From NCBI GenBank assembly GCA_023458615.1, contig JAEWYV010000005.1, forward strand, positions 1-16,614: a DNA stretch of 16,614 nt, written 5' to 3'. Each line of letters opens with the position of its first letter. Positions within the stretch are counted from its first letter, which is position 1. Below, in pieces: positions 14,035 to 16,614 of the stretch. Both the position numbers and the translations under genes were made by a program. The notes under the pieces were generated by a model that was given only the letters and a program-made list of their open reading frames with translations, did not search any database and was not told where the DNA came from. This DNA is from Bacillota bacterium (GTDB taxonomy: Bacteria; Bacillota; Clostridia; Christensenellales; CAG-138).

Positions 14035-16269
14035 ATGAGCACAATCAAGGACGTAGCCCGCCATGCGGGCGTTTCTGTTGGAACTGTCTCCAACTATATG
14101 AACGGTTCAAAAACGGTATCGGCGGAGATGGCGAAGCAGATTCAACAAGCCGTGGACGAGCTGGGATACAAGCCAAACTCCTATGCAAAAAACCTGCGGA
14201 TGAACAACAATCTGGAGATCGGCGTAATCCTGCCAAATACCTATGACCAGTACTATTCTTTTTTACTCGCGGGGTTGGAGCGGGATCTCAAGCAGGCTGG
14301 TTACTATGTCAATCTTGCCTTGCATGACGATGTGCCCGAGGAAGAAATCGCCATTCTGGATGGCTTTATGCGCAAGGATATGTGCGGTCTCATCGTCGTT
14401 TCCTGCCAAAGCAATTATCGTAATTTCGAACACGGAAAACGCACACCAACGGTGTTTCTAGACCGTAAACCTGGCAATTCCGATATCAATTTTATCTCGT
14501 TTGACACCTATGAAACCACGCGCTATCTGCTATCGGAACTCCGGCGCGAGGGCTGTGAAACCATCGCGCTGTTTGCAGGCCCTGCCAGCCTGAGTTGTGA
14601 GGCGGAGGCTGCGCACGCGTTTCGAGATTTTTATGTTGAGAACGATATGCCGGATGCGGAGCGGTACCTCAGGCATCTACGCTCCACAAAGGAGGAAGCA
14701 TTCCGTACCGGAGTAGAATATTTCAGCAGCAACAAGCCGGATGCGATTATCGCCACCTCGCGTAACATCACCAACGGGCTGGAGCAAGCGCTGTCACTGC
14801 TTGGAATATCGGTCAATAACGACATTCGCTTTGTTTCCTTTGGGCAGGAGAACTGGAGTCGATCCGTCACCAGCAACGGCGTGCTGCATACCATGCGCCC
14901 GGCACACTGGATGGGTAAAAAAGCCGCGCGGTTACTATTGGATAACATCAAAAGTCCGCTGATGTTCGAAAAACAACAAATCGTTCTGCACGACAAGATC
15001 ATCGGCAAACCGCTGTTTCGCAACGATTCTTTTTTTTCAGCGAACTTCGACCGCACGCGCCCCATAAAGGTGCTGTTGCTCGACTCGCCAAATGCGCATG
15101 CGATTTTGCGCACGCATTCGGATTTTACGCGCAAAACCGGGCTGAATGTAGACATTACGCTCAATGAACACGGTTCTCTGCTCAATCGTTTATTGAACAA
15201 GGAAGCGGTATCCGATTTTGATGTTGTTATGTATGACAACCCGTGGCTGGATACTCTGGTGCGGAACAAGCGACTTGCCGATCTCACCAGTTTCACGCAG
15301 GCGGAGACCTTTGATTCGGGTGCTTTTTTGCCCAATTTGTTGGAAAAGGTGGGAATTGTAGGCGAGCAGTGCTTTGGTGTCCCGTTTATGTATGGGCCGC
15401 AATTACTGCTCTATCGAAGAGATTTGTTTGAAAACCAGCAACTGCAGGAGCAGTTTGAAAAGAAATACCGCACCCGCCTACGCGTGCCGAAGACCTGGTT
15501 TGAGTTTAACGTAGTCAGCAGTTTCTTTTCGCGCAAATTCAACCCCACATCGCCAACCCCGTATGGGACTGCCATTGCCGCCGGCAACGAAGCAATCCTG
15601 ATGCCGGAGCTCATGCCCCGTGTTTGGGCGTATGGCGGATGCGTGTTTGACGAATCCGGACGCGCGGCAACGCACACAACAGCATTCACAAAGGGCGTCT
15701 CCAGTTTCATCGAAACGTTTGACTATGCAAACCCCAGTACGCGCAACTACACCGTTGAGCAAACCGTTGCCGATTTTTATAATGGAAACATTGCCATGCT
15801 CGTTGGTTTTGCGTCGTTTGTTGCGGACGTAAACAATGATAAAAAGTCGAAAATTGTCGGAAAGATCGGTTATGCGAACATACCCGGCGGCTACTCCGTT
15901 CTAGGCAGTTGGGGGCTCGGCGTTCCGCCGGAGTCTAAGCGCAAGGAGGAGGCATTTTCCTTTATCCGCTGGACCTGCGACCCCGCGATGAGCAACTATT
16001 TCGCCGTATTGGAGGGCCAATCCCCGTTGGAGAACGTATACATCAACGATGAGCTGGCAAACCATTATCCCTGGTTACCGATCATCTATCGTTCCTATGA
16101 AACCAACCGCCAGCGCAGATCGTTTTTGCGCGACGATGGCGTGTTTGTTCCAATCACCAATGTGGAACACGCAATCTATCGCGCCATCGACGATATTCTA
16201 CAAAAAAACTGTTCTATTGATGACGCCCTCAAGCGCCTGACCACCAGTATCGATCAAATGGGAACTTGA
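14035..16269 (+). CDS. LacI-family regulator fused to an ABC-type solute-binding domain
   Basis: A 744-residue cytoplasmic regulator, about twice the usual 330-340 residues of LacI proteins. Residues 2-50 form the LacI helix-turn-helix (TIKDVARHAGVSVGTVSNYMNGS) and the hinge ending in AKNLR. Residues about 58-330 are the LacI sugar-sensing domain (IGVILPNTYDQYYSFLLAGLE, FLDRK, TMRP). From about 343 to the end lies a complete family-1 extracellular solute-binding domain. It starts IKVLLLDSP, then has FTRKTGLNVDI, DFDVVMYDNPWL, CFGVPFMYGPQLLLYRRDLF, a TWFEF segment, the GSWGLGVPPESKRKEEAFSFIRW block and an NHYPWLPI tail. No signal peptide or membrane segment precedes that domain, so it should be an intracellular second sensor. 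The ATG has AAGAGG 6 bases upstream. It is divergent from the ABC/catabolic operon, its probable target. Confidence 0.9.
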   Translation: MSTIKDVARHAGVSVGTVSNYMNGSKTVSAEMAKQIQQAVDELGYKPNSYAKNLRMNNNLEIGVILPNTYDQYYSFLLAGLERDLKQAGYYVNLALHDDVPEEEIAILDGFMRKDMCGLIVVSCQSNYRNFEHGKRTPTVFLDRKPGNSDINFISFDTYETTRYLLSELRREGCETIALFAGPASLSCEAEAAHAFRDFYVENDMPDAERYLRHLRSTKEEAFRTGVEYFSSNKPDAIIATSRNITNGLEQALSLLGISVNNDIRFVSFGQENWSRSVTSNGVLHTMRPAHWMGKKAARLLLDNIKSPLMFEKQQIVLHDKIIGKPLFRNDSFFSANFDRTRPIKVLLLDSPNAHAILRTHSDFTRKTGLNVDITLNEHGSLLNRLLNKEAVSDFDVVMYDNPWLDTLVRNKRLADLTSFTQAETFDSGAFLPNLLEKVGIVGEQCFGVPFMYGPQLLLYRRDLFENQQLQEQFEKKYRTRLRVPKTWFEFNVVSSFFSRKFNPTSPTPYGTAIAAGNEAILMPELMPRVWAYGGCVFDESGRAATHTTAFTKGVSSFIETFDYANPSTRNYTVEQTVADFYNGNIAMLVGFASFVADVNNDKKSKIVGKIGYANIPGGYSVLGSWGLGVPPESKRKEEAFSFIRWTCDPAMSNYFAVLEGQSPLENVYINDELANHYPWLPIIYRSYETNRQRRSFLRDDGVFVPITNVEHAIYRAIDDILQKNCSIDDALKRLTTSIDQMGT

Positions 16270-16314
16270 AAATAGCTGATATAGATTTACTTCTGCATTT
16301 CCGATGAAGCATGA

Positions 16315-16347
16315 AAAAGCGCTGGATGAGTTCCAGCGCTTTTGTTG
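16315..16347. terminator. Bidirectional terminator between the regulator and gdhA
   Basis: AAAAGCGCTGGA (16315-16326) and TCCAGCGCTTTT (16332-16343) form a perfect 12-bp stem with a 5-base loop. T runs lie at the 3' side on both strands, so it can serve the regulator (+) and gdhA (-). Confidence 0.85.
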
Positions 16348-16405
16348 TCCTCAAGTGATTCCCGGTTGTTTATGGGATTCTGTTGTTACGATTTACAAAA
16401 CTGTT

Positions 16406-16614
16406 TTAGATCATTCCCTGCGCCATCATAGCATCGGCAACCTTGGCAAAGCCCGCGATGTTCGCGCCCGCGACGAGGTTGTAGCCAAGACCATTTTCTT
16501 CCGCCGCCTTGGCAGAGTTGTCATGAATATTCTTCATGATCGTGTGGAGTTTTTCGTCCACTTCTTCTGCGCTCCAGCTCAGGCGCATCGAGTTCTGGCT
16601 CATCTCCAGCGCGC
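16406..16614 (-). CDS. gdhA: Glutamate dehydrogenase GdhA, 3' end (partial)
   Basis: The last 69 residues or so of a glutamate dehydrogenase that continues past the right edge of the window. It reads ALEMSQNSMRLSWSAEEVD, then a KLHTIMKNIHD segment and NLVAGANIAGFAKVADAMMAQGMI. The LEMSQN...RLSW and GANIAGFxKVADAMxAQG motifs are characteristic of the hexameric, usually NADP-dependent, bacterial GdhA that makes glutamate from 2-oxoglutarate and ammonia. The internal ATG at 16603 is not a start, because the reading frame and similarity run through it to the edge. The TAA at 16406 is followed by the shared terminator. It has no evident link to the sugar operon. Confidence 0.92.
   Translation of the reverse strand, partial: ALEMSQNSMRLSWSAEEVDEKLHTIMKNIHDNSAKAAEENGLGYNLVAGANIAGFAKVADAMMAQGMI

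Overview
The window looks like a piece of chromosome from an anaerobic Gram-positive bacterium (Bacillota, probably Clostridia). Supporting signs are strong AGGAGG/GGAGG ribosome sites, GTG starts coupled to upstream stops, a lipoprotein sugar-binding protein with an Ala/Pro/Thr/Glu linker, sigma-A-like promoters and a GdhA-type glutamate dehydrogenase. The genus cannot be fixed from sequence reading alone. The genes are moderately GC-rich, while the one divergent control region is clearly AT-rich.

Layout. (1) 34-1041 (+): a Gfo/Idh/MocA oxidoreductase closed by a strong terminator at 1089-1118. (2) 1150-2352 (-): a membrane-anchored alpha/beta hydrolase of the proline-iminopeptidase type. 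(3) 13792 down to 2570 (-): a ten-gene sugar or polyol operon. In transcription order it encodes an RbsA-type ABC ATPase, an RbsC-type permease, a lipoprotein binding protein, a FucU-type mutarotase, an FGGY (xylulokinase-like) kinase, a GatD-like zinc polyol dehydrogenase, an aldo/keto reductase, a GatZ/KbaZ protein, a GatY/KbaY class II aldolase and a KdgT-type permease. (4) 14035-16269 (+): the divergent regulator, a 744-residue LacI-type repressor carrying an extra full-length ABC-type solute-binding domain. (5) 16406-16614 (-): the 3' end of gdhA, facing the regulator across a bidirectional terminator. No gene-free stretch exceeds 300 bases. The longest are 13793-14034 (the divergent control region) and 2353-2569 (nothing convincing seen).

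How the genes may work together (inference). The ABC system imports a monosaccharide or polyol and FucU equilibrates its ring forms. The aldo/keto reductase and the GatD-like dehydrogenase could turn an aldose into a ketose by way of a polyol. The FGGY kinase would phosphorylate the ketose, the GatZ-family protein would epimerise it or assist the aldolase, and the GatY-type aldolase would cleave the product to trioses. No aldose isomerase, no PTS and no second sugar-phosphate kinase are encoded here. The operon therefore resembles the reductase/dehydrogenase/kinase logic of the fungal xylose route combined with the lower part of the galactitol/tagatose route.

The most unusual elements are the LacI plus solute-binding-domain regulator, the oxidoreductive gene set, and the repeat-rich divergent promoter region between them.
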